Assembly: GCA_035271065.1 (NCBI GenBank) | Contig: DATESB010000110.1 | Location: forward strand, 1-33,139 | Length of the DNA: 33,139 bases | Source of the DNA: JAAYYM01 sp035271065 | GTDB taxonomy: Bacteria > Bacillota > Clostridia > Lachnospirales > Lachnospiraceae | Direction of reading: 5' to 3' | Shown: in pieces, positions 32,169 to 33,139 of the stretch | How positions within the stretch are numbered: the first letter of the stretch is position 1 | Layout of the letters: each line of letters opens with the position of its first letter | The notes under the pieces: model-generated | What the model was told of the DNA's origin: nothing | The model's input: the letters and a program-made list of their open reading frames with translations, nothing else | Databases searched by the model: none | Position numbers and translations under genes: made by a program

Positions 32169-33139
32169 ATGTCAACCACGTCGTTAAATGCACAATACAA
32201 TAAAATGACGCAGACTCCGGTCTCAAAACTGATTATTAAACTCAGTATTCCCACCATTATCAGTATGTTGATTACCAATATTTATAATATGGCAGACACG
32301 TTTTTTGTCAGCAAACTTGGTACAAGTGCCAGTGGTGCTGTTGGTATTGTGTTTGCGCTAATGGCTATTTTGCAGGCATTTGGATTTATGTTCGGACATG
32401 GTTCGGGCAGTATTATTTCAAGAAGACTTGGACAACGTGACACCGAAAGTGCCAGCAGATACGCTTCCACAGGTTTCTTTCTTGCACTTGCAGTTGGTTG
32501 TGTGATTGGTATCCTCGGCATTATCTTTCTGATTCCGTTCATGAAACTGCTTGGAAGTACTGACACCATTCTTCCCTTTGCAAAACAATATGCTTTGTAC
32601 ATTTTACTTGCAGCGCCCTTTATGACGGGCAGTTGTGTATTGAATAATATTCTGCGCTATGAAGGAAAAGCATCATTTGCCATGGTAGGACTGACGTTAG
32701 GTGGTGTCATCAATATCATTGCAGATCCTTTCTTTATTTTCACGCTGAAACTAGGTGTGGCAGGTGCCGGGATTGCCACTGCTATGTCTCAGGTAATCAG
32801 TTTTTCAATTCTTCTCTTTATGTTTTTATCCGGCAAGACTGAAAGCAAGCTATCGCTTCGCCTCATTACAAAAGAACTTCGTGAAGTATTAGAAATCATC
32901 AAAGTAGGATTTCCCAGTATGATGCGTCAGGGACTTGCCAGTGTTTCCACAATGCTGCTGAATTCTCAAGCTGCCGTATACGGAGATGCTGCTGTTGCTG
33001 CCATGAGTATTGTCAATCGTATCTGCATGTTTATCTTCTCGGTCGGACTTGGTTTGGGTCAGGGTTTACAGCCGGTTGCTGCATTTAATTATGGTGCCGG
33101 TAAATATTCGCGTGTCAAAAAAGGTGTGCTATTTACTGC
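32169..33139 (+). CDS. MATE-family efflux transporter, 3' part beyond window
   Basis: The first 323 codons of a MATE (multidrug and toxin extrusion) transporter are present; full proteins have about 450 residues, so the last quarter is outside. The start is ATG 32169 with GAGG six bases ahead. Family features include the N-terminal PVSKLIIKLSIPTIISMLITN and the long run of membrane helices (about eight so far). MATE proteins use Na+ or H+ gradients to export drugs or metabolites, and the substrate is unknown. The dyad upstream suggests local repression. It is divergent from the coiled-coil gene. Confidence 0.93.
   Translation, partial: MSTTSLNAQYNKMTQTPVSKLIIKLSIPTIISMLITNIYNMADTFFVSKLGTSASGAVGIVFALMAILQAFGFMFGHGSGSIISRRLGQRDTESASRYASTGFFLALAVGCVIGILGIIFLIPFMKLLGSTDTILPFAKQYALYILLAAPFMTGSCVLNNILRYEGKASFAMVGLTLGGVINIIADPFFIFTLKLGVAGAGIATAMSQVISFSILLFMFLSGKTESKLSLRLITKELREVLEIIKVGFPSMMRQGLASVSTMLLNSQAAVYGDAAVAAMSIVNRICMFIFSVGLGLGQGLQPVAAFNYGAGKYSRVKKGVLFT

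Noticed and set aside
1..33139. CRISPR arrays, rRNA genes, prophage structural genes, retron or toxin-antitoxin loci
   Set aside because: No regularly spaced repeats of CRISPR length, no rRNA-like sequence and no recognised reverse transcriptase, phage or toxin-antitoxin pair were found on reading both strands.

Overview
The window looks like a chromosomal segment of a low-to-moderate GC Clostridia, most likely a Lachnospiraceae relative. The basis is Gram-positive style ribosome binding sites (GGAGG), strong TTGACA/TATAAT-type promoters, AT-rich intergenic spacers, the minus-strand block galE-relA-metallo-beta-lactamase-hemZ-hisS-aspS (an order I associate with this family), and many cyclic-di-GMP and two-component proteins. 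Species cannot be named from the sequence alone.

Layout. Positions 1-2060 are accessory debris: an XRE repressor gene broken by a one-base frameshift, an orphan terminator, a glycine-rich fragment, and a 5'-truncated IS30-family transposase with repeats at its 3' side. Positions 2069-6792 hold a minus-strand three-gene exporter operon (HlyD-like adaptor, LolD/MacB-type ATPase, duplicated FtsX-type permease). It has a very strong promoter and a leader that matches the yybP-ykoY manganese riboswitch, with an overlapping intrinsic terminator. Positions 6834-11555 hold a signalling cassette: a hybrid histidine kinase with receiver and Hpt domains, a diacylglycerol-kinase-like protein with an altered GGDGT motif, and a receiver-HD-GYP protein. 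Upstream of it lie aspS, hisS, hemZ, a GloB-like hydrolase, relA and galE (11566-20287), all on the same strand.

Positions 20389-27442 carry, also on the minus strand, a soluble chemoreceptor with a zinc-binding CZB domain, a small membrane protein, a membrane-anchored 5'-nucleotidase, a cation/calcium antiporter, undecaprenyl-diphosphatase and a dCache-GGDEF diguanylate cyclase. Positions 27579-29462 are a decayed drug-exporter locus: an AraC regulator, an N-terminally clipped ABC-2 permease and an ATPase truncated after the Q-loop, consistent with one internal deletion.

Positions 29463-30265 have no convincing gene. They contain a 554-bp unit bounded by 23-bp inverted repeats (one mismatch) that encloses a nested palindrome with 72-base arms and a separate 13-bp-stem hairpin. 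After this come two small plus-strand genes (zinc-ribbon membrane protein, DUF2085 protein), a minus-strand coiled-coil protein whose 3' end overlaps the DUF2085 gene, a divergent intergenic region with five tandem 14-bp repeats, and a MATE transporter running off the window end.

The most interesting items are the apparent metal-sensing riboswitch in front of a MacAB-like exporter, and the nested palindromic element at 29601-30154.
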